64,000 nt of DNA from Schauerella aestuarii (GTDB taxonomy: Bacteria; Pseudomonadota; Gammaproteobacteria; Burkholderiales; Burkholderiaceae_B). The stretch's first letter is position 1. Every line of letters begins with the position of its first letter. The translations under genes and the position numbers were made by a program. The DNA is taken from assembly GCF_009866805.1 (NCBI RefSeq), contig NZ_SIZW01000037.1, forward strand, positions 1 through 64,000, written 5' to 3'. Below are positions 35,096 to 43,912 of this stretch, in pieces. The notes beneath the pieces are model-generated. The model made no database searches and was not told the origin of the DNA. It saw nothing but the letters and a program-made list of their open reading frames with translations.

Positions 35096-36181
35096 CTACA
35101 GGCCCAGGCCCAACAGCATCAAGAATGTGGCGAACAGCGCGAAGTGCGTCATGCCCTCGATGGCGTTGGTTTGGCCATCGTTGAGATTGATGGCGGCGAC
35201 GATGAGCGTGATGAATACCATCACGGTCTGCAAGGGGGTCATGGCCATTTCGAAGGGCTGTCCGGTGAAAAGCGCAATGGCCTCCATGACCGGCACCGTC
35301 AGAATTACGGTCGACAGCGATGCGCCCAAGGCGATATTGACCACGGCCTGCATGCGATTGGCCAGCGCCGCGCGCAAGGCGGTCAAAATTTCGGGACCGG
35401 CAGAAATGGCCGCCACCACGATGGCGAGAATCGTCATCGGTGCGCCAGTGCCTTCGAGTCCCTCGGTCAGCGATGCGGACATCATCTCGGCCAGGAAACC
35501 GATCACCACGATGCCGCCCACCATCACGCCGATCGTGAAGGTGCGGCTCGGCTGCGCTGCCATATCGGTGCGTACCCGCCGCTTTTTCTCGGGATAGCTG
35601 TAGCTGAAGAAGTAGCTGTGCGGCCCGGTTTGCATCCGCAGGAACGCGCCATACAGCAATAGCATCGCCAGGATGGTGAAGCCCGAATACGCCTGCCAGG
35701 CCGTATGCGGGATGAACTCGGGCACCACCATCGAAATGCCCATTGCCGTCATGATCATCACGCTATAGGTACGCGCGCTGTCGTCGTTGTAGGACTGCTC
35801 GCCGTGCTTCAAACCGCCCATCAGCGCGGCCAGCCCAAGGATGCCGTTGATATCGAGCATCACGGCGGCGTAGATCGTGTCGCGCACCAGGGTTGGCGAC
35901 GGTGCGTGCATCATCATGATGCCCAGCACCACGACCTCCACCAGCACGGCGGATAGCGTCAGAATCATCGTGCCGTAGGGATCGCCTACCTTTTCGGCGA
36001 GGCGCTCGGCGTGATGCGCCACACGAATGGATGCGGCCAGAATTGCGACAATCAGGATTGCCGCAGCGATCAGCGCGGCGGCGCGTCCGGCATCCAGAAA
36101 ATACGGCTCGAGCACGAAGCCCGCCACCCCGACCGCGATCGCTATCAACAGCAACCGCTCTTCGCGCCAGACTTCCCGCAT
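35096..36181 (-). CDS. Ca2+(Na+)/H+ antiporter, ChaA type
   Basis: A 361-residue inner-membrane antiporter with about eleven hydrophobic segments in two inverted CaCA-type halves. The alpha-repeat motifs contain the ion-binding acidic residues: LTLSAVLVEVVVLGIMMM in the first half and SAGPEILTALRAALANRMQA in the second. It likely expels Ca2+ or Na+/K+ in exchange for protons, especially at alkaline pH. Start ATG at 36181; a TTG two codons earlier is weaker. It is divergent from the sorbosone-dehydrogenase-like gene. Confidence 0.92.
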   Translation of the reverse strand: MREVWREERLLLIAIAVGVAGFVLEPYFLDAGRAAALIAAAILIVAILAASIRVAHHAERLAEKVGDPYGTMILTLSAVLVEVVVLGIMMMHAPSPTLVRDTIYAAVMLDINGILGLAALMGGLKHGEQSYNDDSARTYSVMIMTAMGISMVVPEFIPHTAWQAYSGFTILAMLLLYGAFLRMQTGPHSYFFSYSYPEKKRRVRTDMAAQPSRTFTIGVMVGGIVVIGFLAEMMSASLTEGLEGTGAPMTILAIVVAAISAGPEILTALRAALANRMQAVVNIALGASLSTVILTVPVMEAIALFTGQPFEMAMTPLQTVMVFITLIVAAINLNDGQTNAIEGMTHFALFATFLMLLGLGL

Positions 36182-36354
36182 TGCCAAACCATTTTTAAAT
36201 ATCGACCCGGGAAGTGTAGTCCCAACGCGCGCATCATTCCGTTTTCAGAGGAACTTTTCAAACCGTTTTCCATCGCGATGTTGCGGGTTTGCGCACTGCT
36301 GAAATAGGCACGCGGATTGCATTCCGGCGCGTTCCGCTCGCACTGGACACAACA

Positions 36355-37671
36355 ATGAAACCCTCCCTTTTGATTTGCGCGCTGGGGGTGGCCTTCGCCG
36401 CTCCGGCGCTCGCGCAAAATGCGCCGAACGCCTACACCGCCGCCGACGGCTACGGTGCCACCCCCACACTGCCCGCGCCCGACACGTCGCACAAGGTGCA
36501 GAACTTCTCCACGCAAACGCAATGGCCCGAAGGCAAGATGCCGACGGCACCCAAAGGTTTCACGGTCACGCCGTTTGCCGCCGATCTGGACAGCCCGCGT
36601 TGGTTGTATGTGCTGGAAAACGGTGACGTGCTGGTCGCCGAAGCGCGCACCAAGCCCAAGGCCACCGAGAAACCGGAAGACGTCGAAAAATCGGGCAATC
36701 AGCGTAAATCGGGCACCATCACCGGCGGCAGCCCGGATCGCATCACCCTGCTGCGCGATACCAATCGCGACGGCCGCGCCGATGAACGGCATGTGTTGCT
36801 GGACGGGCTCAATCAACCCTTCGGCATGGTGGTGATCGGCGATGCGCTGTTCGTGGGCAATACCGACGGCGTGATGCGTTATCCGTTCAAGGCAGGTCAG
36901 ACGCGCATCGATGCCGCCGGCGAAAAGATCGTGACGTTGCCCGCAGGCGGCTACAACAACCATTGGACGCGCAATCTGACGACGAACCGCGATCGCAGCA
37001 AACTGCTGATCTCGGTTGGCTCGGCGTCCAATGTGGGCGAACACGGCATGGACGAAGAAAAGCGGCGTGCCAATATTCTCGAAACGGATCTGGACGGCAA
37101 AAAAGAGCGCGTGTACGCCGCCGGCCTGCGCAACCCCAACGGGATGGATTGGGAGCCCACGTCCGGCGCGTTGTGGACCGCCGTGAACGAGCGCGACAAC
37201 CTGGGCGATGCGCTCGCGCCCGACTACATCACGTCGGTACAGGATGGCGGTTTCTACGGCTGGCCCTACAGCTACTGGGGCAAGCATCCCGATCCGCGTC
37301 TGAAGGGCGCAGGCCGCGAGCTTGTCGATCGTTCGATCACACCCGATTTCGCCTTGGGTGCGCACACCGCGTCGCTGGGACTGACGTTCTACCGCGGCGA
37401 CGCCTTCCCGCAGGGCTACCGCTCAGGCGCCTATGTGGGCCAGCGGGGCTCGTGGAACAACAGCACGTTCGTCGGCTACAAGGTCGTCTTCGTGCCGTTC
37501 AAGGACGGCAAACCGAGTGGCGCCGCGCAGGATTTCCTGACCGGGTTCATGGCCGATGCCAAGACGGGCGAGACCTACGGCCGCCCGGTGGGCGTGGTGC
37601 AGGACGCCGCAGGCGCCCTGCTGGTGGCCGACGATACGGGCAACCGCATCTGGCGCGTCAGCGCGCAGTAG
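36355..37671 (+). CDS. Periplasmic PQQ-type sugar dehydrogenase, L-sorbosone dehydrogenase family
   Basis: A 438-residue secreted protein with a signal peptide (1-21, ending APALAQ) and a beta-propeller of the soluble glucose/sorbosone dehydrogenase type. Visible blocks are DLDSPRWLYVLENGDVLVAE, NQPFGMVVIGDALFVGNTDG, the catalytic-region-like GGYNNHWTRNL, AAGLRNPNGMDWEP, and VQDGGFYGWPYSYWGKHPDP. The family oxidises aldoses or sorbosone with PQQ, but many members have not been tested. The 3' end overlaps the convergent PepSY gene by 14 bp. Confidence 0.9.
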   Translation: MKPSLLICALGVAFAAPALAQNAPNAYTAADGYGATPTLPAPDTSHKVQNFSTQTQWPEGKMPTAPKGFTVTPFAADLDSPRWLYVLENGDVLVAEARTKPKATEKPEDVEKSGNQRKSGTITGGSPDRITLLRDTNRDGRADERHVLLDGLNQPFGMVVIGDALFVGNTDGVMRYPFKAGQTRIDAAGEKIVTLPAGGYNNHWTRNLTTNRDRSKLLISVGSASNVGEHGMDEEKRRANILETDLDGKKERVYAAGLRNPNGMDWEPTSGALWTAVNERDNLGDALAPDYITSVQDGGFYGWPYSYWGKHPDPRLKGAGRELVDRSITPDFALGAHTASLGLTFYRGDAFPQGYRSGAYVGQRGSWNNSTFVGYKVVFVPFKDGKPSGAAQDFLTGFMADAKTGETYGRPVGVVQDAAGALLVADDTGNRIWRVSAQ

Positions 37672-39022
37672 CCACCACCCGCGCAGGGCGCGTCGCCACA
37701 CGGTCGATCACCCACATGACCACCAGCGACGCGCCCATCAGCGGGAAGATGATGCCGCCCACGACGAGCAGTGTCAGCACGCCGCGCAATGCACGGCGAT
37801 CGGCAGGCGGCGCCGGCACGCCAAGCCCACCGGCGGGCCGGCGCATCCACCACATCATGCCCGCAGCCACGCAGAACAGCACAATGCCCACGCACGCCAA
37901 GGCCAGGACGATCTGATTCACAAGCCCGAACTCCTGCCCCATGTGAACGTTGATGCCCCACTCCAGCCCTTTACCCAACGGGCCGTAGTCGGCGTAACCC
38001 ATATCCAGCAAGACTCGCCCGGTGTAGCGGTCCAGATGCACCACCCGTTGCTGCGACAGATCGTTGGGGTACACCGATCCGGTGTACACCCCGTGCGGGC
38101 CGCTGGGGAGCGCAATGGCATAGCCGGGCGCCAATCCCAACTGCTTGAATGCGGCAACGGCCCGATCCAGCCCGAAGGCCTCGCCACTGGTGGCCGGCGC
38201 CGACGACATCGGCATCTTGGCCTGTTCCATCGTCCAACTGGTGTGGCCTTGGTGCGCCAGATGCTCGTCGGACATCGGCACGGCGACGCGCACGCCTGCG
38301 GGATAGCCGAAGTTGCTGCCGTTGGCCCACTGATTGACCTTGCCGCCCCACACCAGCGACCAAGGCATGCCGGTGGTGGCGAGAAAGAGGATGAAGACGG
38401 CCAGCACGCAACCGCCCACCGCGTGCACATCGCGCCAGAACACCCGTTTGGACGGCGTTCCGCGCACGGTGATGACGCCGGCCCGCCGCCCTCGTGGCCA
38501 CCAGAGATACAGGCCGGTCAACACCAGCATGATGGTCCAGCCTGCGGCGATCTCGATCGCACCGTTGGCGATCGGGCCGAAGTAATCGAGGCTGTGCAAC
38601 CGCCTGACCACCCCCATGATCGTGCCCTTGTCGGGCAAAGTGCCCAACACGTGTGCATCATAAGGATCGACGTGAACGATCTGGCGCTCGCCGTCGGGCG
38701 CACGGATCAGCACCTGTGCGGCGCTCGCGGGCGTGGCGGGTGGCGTGTATCGGCCTGCCACGCCAGGCTGCGCGGCCTGTGCTGCGGCGAGCAATTGCGA
38801 CGCGGGCAGGGGCGCATGATCGCGTACCGCGACGGTTTTCAGATCGCGATACCAGTAGCCGTCGATTTCTTTTTGAAAGAGATAAAGCCCGCCGGTGAGG
38901 CTGAGCAAAATGAGGAAAGGCAGGACGAGCAGGCCGGCGTAGAAATGCCAGCGCCAGACCGCGCGATAGATGTCGCCGGTGCGCGGCGCATCCGCGATGG
39001 CCGATTCGGCAGTGGGTTGCAT
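37658..39022 (-). CDS. PepSY-domain membrane protein (iron-regulated/siderophore reductase-like)
   Basis: A 454-residue PepSY_TM protein with four membrane segments: about 20-45 (WRWHFYAGLLVLPFLILLSL), 160-180, 210-230 and near 360-385, plus a last pair near the C-terminus. PepSY modules lie in the periplasmic loops. Such proteins are often coded with TonB receptors and may reduce ferric siderophores at the inner membrane. Here the neighbour upstream is a DUF2946 protein 85 bp away. I start at MQPTAESAIADAP because the longer upstream extension is Arg-rich non-family sequence. Confidence 0.9.
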   Translation of the reverse strand: MQPTAESAIADAPRTGDIYRAVWRWHFYAGLLVLPFLILLSLTGGLYLFQKEIDGYWYRDLKTVAVRDHAPLPASQLLAAAQAAQPGVAGRYTPPATPASAAQVLIRAPDGERQIVHVDPYDAHVLGTLPDKGTIMGVVRRLHSLDYFGPIANGAIEIAAGWTIMLVLTGLYLWWPRGRRAGVITVRGTPSKRVFWRDVHAVGGCVLAVFILFLATTGMPWSLVWGGKVNQWANGSNFGYPAGVRVAVPMSDEHLAHQGHTSWTMEQAKMPMSSAPATSGEAFGLDRAVAAFKQLGLAPGYAIALPSGPHGVYTGSVYPNDLSQQRVVHLDRYTGRVLLDMGYADYGPLGKGLEWGINVHMGQEFGLVNQIVLALACVGIVLFCVAAGMMWWMRRPAGGLGVPAPPADRRALRGVLTLLVVGGIIFPLMGASLVVMWVIDRVATRPARVVATAR

Positions 39023-39107
39023 GATGAAAAATCCTCGATGACCGGTATGCCGCAGGCGCGCGGCATGGAATGATCGCCACGGCACAGGGCCGCGGCGAGC
39101 GACGCAT

Positions 39108-39638
39108 TCAAACGGTGATCGAGGGCGGTGCGCGGGAGCCCAGCGGTGGCGCGCGCGGCGGGGGCAGAATGTGTTGCGACGACGTGACCGGTGCCAGCAG
39201 CGCGACGCGAACCGGTACGGTAAACATCGGCGCGGCCTGGAGGCCACCGACAAACGGCTGCACGACCGCCACGGCAAACGGGCAATCCTGGCCCGCATGC
39301 ATCATCGTGTCGTGATGCGTGTCGTGATGCGTGTCGTCCTGCATCTGTGCCACATGATGGGCATCGGCCTGCGTGGCGACCACGCCGGCAGGCACGTCCC
39401 CCCGATCCCCTGCGGCCACGTGCATCGCCATCGGCATCGGCATCGGTCCCGCGCTGGCGCACAGCACCAGCGCGAACCAACGGTCGCGCGACTGATCCAG
39501 ATCGGGCATGTAGCCGGACGGAATGAACCCGCGCAGCAAGATGCACAGCAGCGCCAGTCCGGCCACGCCACGCAGCATCATGCGGCGCGATCCGAAACGG
39601 ATGCGCGGCAAGCGGCGTGAAGGACAGAAAAGCGACAT
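39108..39638 (-). CDS. DUF2946 family protein, His/Met-rich
   Basis: A 176-residue protein with an N-terminal hydrophobic segment (about 22-42) and the DUF2946-type RGFIPSGYMPDLDQ region followed by VLCASAG. The middle has metal-ligand-like clusters: MPMPMAMH (69-78 region) and HHVAQMQDDTHHDTHHDTMM. The CPFAVAV segment and the Pro-rich C-terminus are typical. The family is often found beside copper or iron uptake genes, including PepSY proteins as here. Metal handling is inferred from composition and context. Confidence 0.8.
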   Translation of the reverse strand: MSLFCPSRRLPRIRFGSRRMMLRGVAGLALLCILLRGFIPSGYMPDLDQSRDRWFALVLCASAGPMPMPMAMHVAAGDRGDVPAGVVATQADAHHVAQMQDDTHHDTHHDTMMHAGQDCPFAVAVVQPFVGGLQAAPMFTVPVRVALLAPVTSSQHILPPPRAPPLGSRAPPSITV

Positions 39639-39695
39639 GGCAAAGCAGAAAAACGTAAGGGCGATCAACCTGCGGACGATCCATCCGCGGACCAA

Positions 39696-40277
39696 TCAAC
39701 CCGTCACGGCGGGCGCCGTCAGATGTTCGAACAGGATAAGCCCGCCAATGCCGATCAGGATAACGCCTCCCATGATCTCGGCACGTCGGCCAACGATGTT
39801 GCCCAGCACGCGGCCCAGCATGACGCCCACCGTTACCATCAACATGGTGGCCACGCCGATGGCGGCGGCCGTGGGCAGGATGTCGACGTCGATGAATGCC
39901 AGACCTACGCCGACCGCCATGGCGTCGATGCTGGTGGCGAAGGCCGTCACGGCCAACACCGCGAAGGAATGGCGCTGGGGCTTGTCTTCCGCTTCCTGCT
40001 TGGGAGCCGTCAGGCCGGCCTGGATCATGCGCACGCCCAGAACGGCCAACAGACAGAAGGCAATCCAATGATCGAAGCGCGCGACATATTGCGAGGCGGC
40101 CAAACCGAAGGCCCACCCGATCACCGGCGTGATGGCTTCGATCACGCCGAAGATGAGCCCGGTGCGAAGCGCCTCGCGCAGACGTGGCTTGTGCAAGGAG
40201 GCGCCTTTGCCGATTGCCGCGGCGAAGGCGTCTGTCGACATGGCGAGCGCCAGCAACAGGGTGGATGCGAGGTTCAT
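39696..40277 (-). CDS. mntP: Manganese efflux pump MntP
   Basis: A 193-residue inner-membrane exporter with six hydrophobic segments and two pseudo-repeats. The conserved acidic residues lie in [18 protein letters not shown] and [18 protein letters not shown]. It exports Mn2+ when levels are toxic. It is preceded by a yybP-ykoY riboswitch that should raise its expression when Mn2+ is bound. An in-frame ATG eight codons upstream (MPDLEALT-) cannot be excluded as the start. Confidence 0.96.
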   Translation of the reverse strand: MNLASTLLLALAMSTDAFAAAIGKGASLHKPRLREALRTGLIFGVIEAITPVIGWAFGLAASQYVARFDHWIAFCLLAVLGVRMIQAGLTAPKQEAEDKPQRHSFAVLAVTAFATSIDAMAVGVGLAFIDVDILPTAAAIGVATMLMVTVGVMLGRVLGNIVGRRAEIMGGVILIGIGGLILFEHLTAPAVTG

Positions 40278-40339
40278 GGTGAGTGCTTCCAGATCGGGCA
40301 TGAATAACCAAGGCACGCAGGACGCACCCCGACCTACGT

Positions 40340-40462
40340 CGCGTCCGCACGCCATTGGTCTCGCCAACCTGAATCAGTTGCTCGCACCACAGTGTTGTGT
40401 ACACCGAGTATGTTGACACGAGCGCTTCCGGGGATCGGAAGCCGGCTACTCCCCAAATACGA
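40340..40462 (-). ncRNA. yybP-ykoY manganese riboswitch
   Basis: On the minus strand, upstream of mntP, the conserved elements appear in order: GGGGAGUAGCC at the 5' side, then GUCAACAUACUCG, then GGCGAGACCAAUGGC. Together these are diagnostic of the yybP-ykoY motif that binds Mn2+. A further hairpin with 6-bp outer arms (GGACGC/GCGTCC, plus-strand 40320-40346) lies between the aptamer and the gene and lacks a T-run. Control is therefore more likely at translation or by Rho than by intrinsic termination. Boundaries are approximate. Confidence 0.88.
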
Positions 40463-40632
40463 GGCGCGAGTTTAGCACGCAAAAACCGCGTTTTTTGCAG
40501 TGTCCCTGACGGCCTCATGCATTTGGCTGAAAATCGAAATTATCCTTTTATAGCAACAGCTTAGAGGTATGCCACAGGCTATGTTCAAAGCTGAAAAAAG
40601 CCCGCTCAACGCACGTGAATGCAGAGCGGATT

Positions 40633-40734
40633 TCGGTACCGTTTCGGACGCTTGCCAGAGCGAGCTTCGGCACCATTTCGAGCGCTTGCCAGAGCGATCC
40701 TCGGTACCGTTTCAGGCGCTCGCCAGAGCGATCT
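40633..40734. repeat. Three tandem copies of a 34-bp repeat
   Basis: Three contiguous 34-bp units start at 40633, 40667 and 40701 and are about 80-90 percent alike. Each begins TCGGTACC or TCGGCACC and contains CGCTTGCCAGAGCG or CGCTCGCCAGAGCG, a short self-complementary segment (CGCT/AGCG). The array ends 11 bp before the P-type ATPase stop codon, in an intergenic region with no other function seen. It could be a transcript-end or REP-like element. Confidence 0.9.
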
Positions 40735-40745
40735 GAAGGCAGCGG

Positions 40746-43184
40746 CTACGCTGTCTTCAACAATCGCAGCCCGTTGAAGACCACCAGCAAACTGGCTCCC
40801 ATATCGGCGAACACCGCCATCCACATGGTTGCCTGACCGCTGAAGGTCAGCGCCACGAACACGGCCTTGATCACAAGCGCAAACGCGATGTTCTGCTTGA
40901 GCACGTTTGCCGTCGCTCGTGACATGCGCATGAAGCGCGCGATCTTGCGCAGATCATCGTCCATGATGGCGACGTCGGCCGTTTCGATCGCCGCGTCGGT
41001 GCCGGCGGCACCCATGGCGAAACCGATGTCGGCGCGCGCCAATGCGGGCGCATCGTTGATGCCGTCGCCCACCATGCCCACCCGGCCGCCTGCGGCGTCG
41101 ACGGCCGACTCGATGTAGCGCAGTTTGTCTTCAGGCATCTGCCCGCCGTGCGCCTCATCGATGCCCGCTTCGCGAGCGATGGCGCGTGCCGTGTGCGGGT
41201 TGTCGCCCGTCAGCATCACCGTTTTCACACCCAGGCGATGCAACTCGGCAATGGCTTCGCGGCTGGCTTCCTTGATCGTGTCGGCCACGGCGTACAGCGC
41301 CAGTACGTCGCTGCCTTGGGTCAGCAGCACCACCGTTTTGCCTTGCGACTCGAGCGCGTCGACTTGTTGCTCGAGTTCTGCAAACGATATCCCCACCGCA
41401 CCGATCGTGGTCGTTGCGGTTGCGGTTGTGGCCGCCGCTACTGCGGCAGTAGACAGGAGCCGGCGACTGCCCAGCGTGTACGTGACGCCGGCAATCGTGC
41501 CGCGCACGCCGACGCCGAGCAAGGCTTCGAAATCGTCGACCGGCAATGCGTTACTTCCCGATGCTTCCGCTGCCTGCGCGATCGCCTTGGATACCGGGTG
41601 ATCGGAACGCGCCGACAAGCTGTACGCCAATTGTGCGGCCCGTGCCGGATCGTCACCCCACAACACCTCATCGGTGCGCGACGGTTTGCCGCGCGTGATG
41701 GTGCCGGTCTTGTCCAACGCAAGAACTTTAAGCGTGTGGCCCATCTCGAGATACACCCCGCCCTTGATCAGAATGCCGCGGCGCGCCGCCGCTGCCAGGC
41801 CGCTCACAATCGTGACCGGCGTGGAAATCACGAGGGCGCACGGGCAGGCGATCACCAGCAGCACGAGGGCGCGATAGATCCACGTAAACGCGTCCGCGCC
41901 CATGAAAAGCGGCGGCACCGCCGCCACCGCAATGGCGACCATAAAGACGGCCGGCGTGTAGATGCGCGAGAACTGGTCCACGAAACGTTGGGTGGGTGCG
42001 CGGCTGCCTTGCGCGGCCTCGACCGCATGAATGATGCGGGCCAGGGTCGAATCGCGGGCGACCGCCGTGACCCGGAACGTCAGCGCACCCGACGCGTTGA
42101 TCGTGCCGCCGTACACCACATCACCCACGGTTTTGTCGACCGGCAAACTCTCGCCGGTGATCGGGGATTGATCCACCGCCGAGCGCCCTTCCACCACTTC
42201 GCCGTCCAGCGCGATCCGTTCACCCGGCTTGACCCGCACCAGGCTGCCGATGGCGACTTCGCCCGAAGGCACGTCGGTCCACGCGCCTTGCGCGTCCTGC
42301 ACGGTGGCCACCTCGGGCGTGAGCGCCAGCAAGCCGCGAATGGCGTTGCGCGCCCGGTCGAGCGACTTGGCTTCGATCAACTCGGCCACCGTGAACAGCA
42401 CCATCACCATCGCCGCTTCGGGCCAATGGCCGATCAATACCGCGCCCGTAACGGCGATTGCCATGAGGGCATTGATGTTGAGATTGAAATGGCGCAGCGC
42501 GATCCAACCCTTTTTGTAGGTACTCAGGCCGCACGTGAGGATGGCGATGGCGGCGAGCGCCATGACCATCCACGAATTGCCGTCCGTGGCCCAATACACC
42601 GTTTCGGAGGCAATCGCCGCCGCACCCGACACCGCCAGGCGCCAGATCGGCAACGCGTGCCCGGCATGGTCGCCGGGATCGGCCTCGCTGCCGACGATCT
42701 GACCCGGCAGGCCGATATCGGCCAGGGCAGCCTGGATCGCCGGGAGCGCGTCGGTGACGTGGTCGACCGCCAAGGTGCGGCTCACCAGGTTGAAATCCAT
42801 GGCGTGCACGTCGCTGCGGCCGGTCAACTGCTTGCGGATGAGGCCTTCTTCGGTCGGGCAGTCCATGCCCGAAATGCGTAACACGGTGACCGTACCCACC
42901 GCGGTCGCAGCCAGAGCAGCTGCGGCAGCCGTGGCGTCTACGGGTGCGGCGGTGGCCGGCGCATGATCGTGGCCGCAGCAGGCGTCGGCGGCGTGCCCAT
43001 TCGCATGCTCGTCGGCCTTGCTTTCAGCATGCCCATGCGAGTGCCCGGCGTGGGCGGCATGGTTATGGCCGCAGGTGTCGCCATCATGAGCGTGATGATC
43101 GTGCCCCTCAGCGTGCGCGGGTGCGTCCGCGCCGGGCGCTGGGCGGTCGTGATCGTGCGGGTCGGGACGGGTGGCGGTGGGCAT
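40746..43184 (-). CDS. Heavy-metal P1B-type ATPase (Zn2+/Cd2+/Pb2+ exporter)
   Basis: An 812-residue ATP-driven exporter in the inner membrane. Residues 1-80 are His/Asp-rich with CGHNH and CCGHDH. A heavy-metal-associated domain (about 98-165) has GMDCPTEE, a Cys-x-x-Glu variant at Cys109. Six to eight membrane segments follow, with the CPC ion motif at 447-449, the phosphorylation motif DKTGT starting at Asp491, an SDHPVSKA block and GDGINDAPALA near the C-terminus. CPC with this domain type means Zn/Cd/Pb. Divergent from the MerR-type regulator. The ATG at 43184 is preferred over a TTG at 43205. Confidence 0.96.
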   Translation of the reverse strand: MPTATRPDPHDHDRPAPGADAPAHAEGHDHHAHDGDTCGHNHAAHAGHSHGHAESKADEHANGHAADACCGHDHAPATAAPVDATAAAAALAATAVGTVTVLRISGMDCPTEEGLIRKQLTGRSDVHAMDFNLVSRTLAVDHVTDALPAIQAALADIGLPGQIVGSEADPGDHAGHALPIWRLAVSGAAAIASETVYWATDGNSWMVMALAAIAILTCGLSTYKKGWIALRHFNLNINALMAIAVTGAVLIGHWPEAAMVMVLFTVAELIEAKSLDRARNAIRGLLALTPEVATVQDAQGAWTDVPSGEVAIGSLVRVKPGERIALDGEVVEGRSAVDQSPITGESLPVDKTVGDVVYGGTINASGALTFRVTAVARDSTLARIIHAVEAAQGSRAPTQRFVDQFSRIYTPAVFMVAIAVAAVPPLFMGADAFTWIYRALVLLVIACPCALVISTPVTIVSGLAAAARRGILIKGGVYLEMGHTLKVLALDKTGTITRGKPSRTDEVLWGDDPARAAQLAYSLSARSDHPVSKAIAQAAEASGSNALPVDDFEALLGVGVRGTIAGVTYTLGSRRLLSTAAVAAATTATATTTIGAVGISFAELEQQVDALESQGKTVVLLTQGSDVLALYAVADTIKEASREAIAELHRLGVKTVMLTGDNPHTARAIAREAGIDEAHGGQMPEDKLRYIESAVDAAGGRVGMVGDGINDAPALARADIGFAMGAAGTDAAIETADVAIMDDDLRKIARFMRMSRATANVLKQNIAFALVIKAVFVALTFSGQATMWMAVFADMGASLLVVFNGLRLLKTA

Positions 43185-43218
43185 CGAAGAACCTTTCCAT
43201 GGCAAAGCGGTCTATTCG

Positions 43219-43249
43219 ATTGGAAACCCTGAAGCTACTATAGAGTCAA
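43219..43249 (-). promoter_or_regulatory. MerR-type promoter/operator of the metal ATPase gene
   Basis: On the minus strand TTGACT (-35, 43244-43249) and TCCAAT (-10, 43219-43224) are separated by 19 bp, longer than the usual 17. The dyad ACTCT...AGGGT (43226-43246) sits in the spacer. This is the layout of promoters that MerR-family regulators untwist upon metal binding. The regulator gene starts 111 bp away on the other strand. Confidence 0.85.
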
Positions 43250-43359
43250 GCATGACAGCGAATATCGCAGGGTGCGGTCTCAATCGCGCACTTCAACAGC
43301 ACCTTCAATAGCGACGCACTGCCTTGAATGCCCTTCAACGCCCCTCACGGAGCCCGGTT

Positions 43360-43767
43360 ATGACGATCAAGATCGGCGAATTGGCCACCCGCACCGAATG
43401 CGGCGTGGGCACCATCCGCTTTTATGAGAAAGAAGGCCTGTTGCCCGAACCGCTGCGCAGCGACGGCAATTTTCGGCTGTATGGCGAGCCGCACATCGAG
43501 CGACTGCGCTTCATCCGCCATTGCCGATCGCTGGATATGACGCTGGACGAAGTGCGCACGCTGCTGCACTTTCGCGATACGCCCGACGAAGGCTGCTCCG
43601 ATATCAACACGTTGCTCGATACCCACATTCGCCAGGTCGACATGCGAATGGCCGAACTGGTGCAGTTGAAGTCGCACCTGACGGCCCTGCGCGAAATGTG
43701 CCCGGGCACCAGCAATGCCGGCGAATGCGGCATCCTGCAGGGGCTCAACGACTGCAGTTGCCACTGA
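43360..43767 (+). CDS. cadR: MerR-family Cd(II)/Pb(II)-responsive regulator
   Basis: A 135-residue MerR-type activator. The helix-turn-helix is at 1-30 (MTIKIGELATRTECGVGTIR, then FYEKEGLLPEP), and the dimerisation helix at about 80-112. Metal ligands expected from CadR/PbrR are Cys79 (in DEGCSD), Cys114 and Cys123 (CPGTSNAGEC). Two more Cys and a His close the chain (CSCH). It should bind the elongated-spacer promoter between the two genes and activate the ATPase gene with Cd, Pb or Zn. Start chosen at MTIKIGEL, the family start. Confidence 0.94.
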   Translation: MTIKIGELATRTECGVGTIRFYEKEGLLPEPLRSDGNFRLYGEPHIERLRFIRHCRSLDMTLDEVRTLLHFRDTPDEGCSDINTLLDTHIRQVDMRMAELVQLKSHLTALREMCPGTSNAGECGILQGLNDCSCH

Positions 43768-43799
43768 CCCCGCCATCGATGCAACGCTGACGGGGTCAG
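43764..43799. terminator. Possible hairpin at the end of cadR
   Basis: CTGACCCCG (43764-43772) pairs with CGGGGTCAG (43791-43799). The stem begins on the cadR stop codon. No T-run follows, so termination is uncertain. Confidence 0.35.
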
Positions 43800-43912
43800 C
43801 TCAGGTTCAATCCGGCGGTGCGCCGACAGTGGCTGACACCGCCGCGCTACGGCCATCAACGGCAGATCGCGAGCGCGGTGCAGCGGGCCGCTTCGCAGCG
43901 GCCCATGCCCTA

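Noticed and set aside
40633-40734. CRISPR array candidate
   Set aside because: Units are contiguous with no unique spacers; the internal self-complementarity is only four bases.
41148-42881. A 577-codon open frame on the plus strand opposite the metal ATPase
   Set aside because: Shadow of the ATPase frame. The ATPase carries all expected P-type motifs in order.
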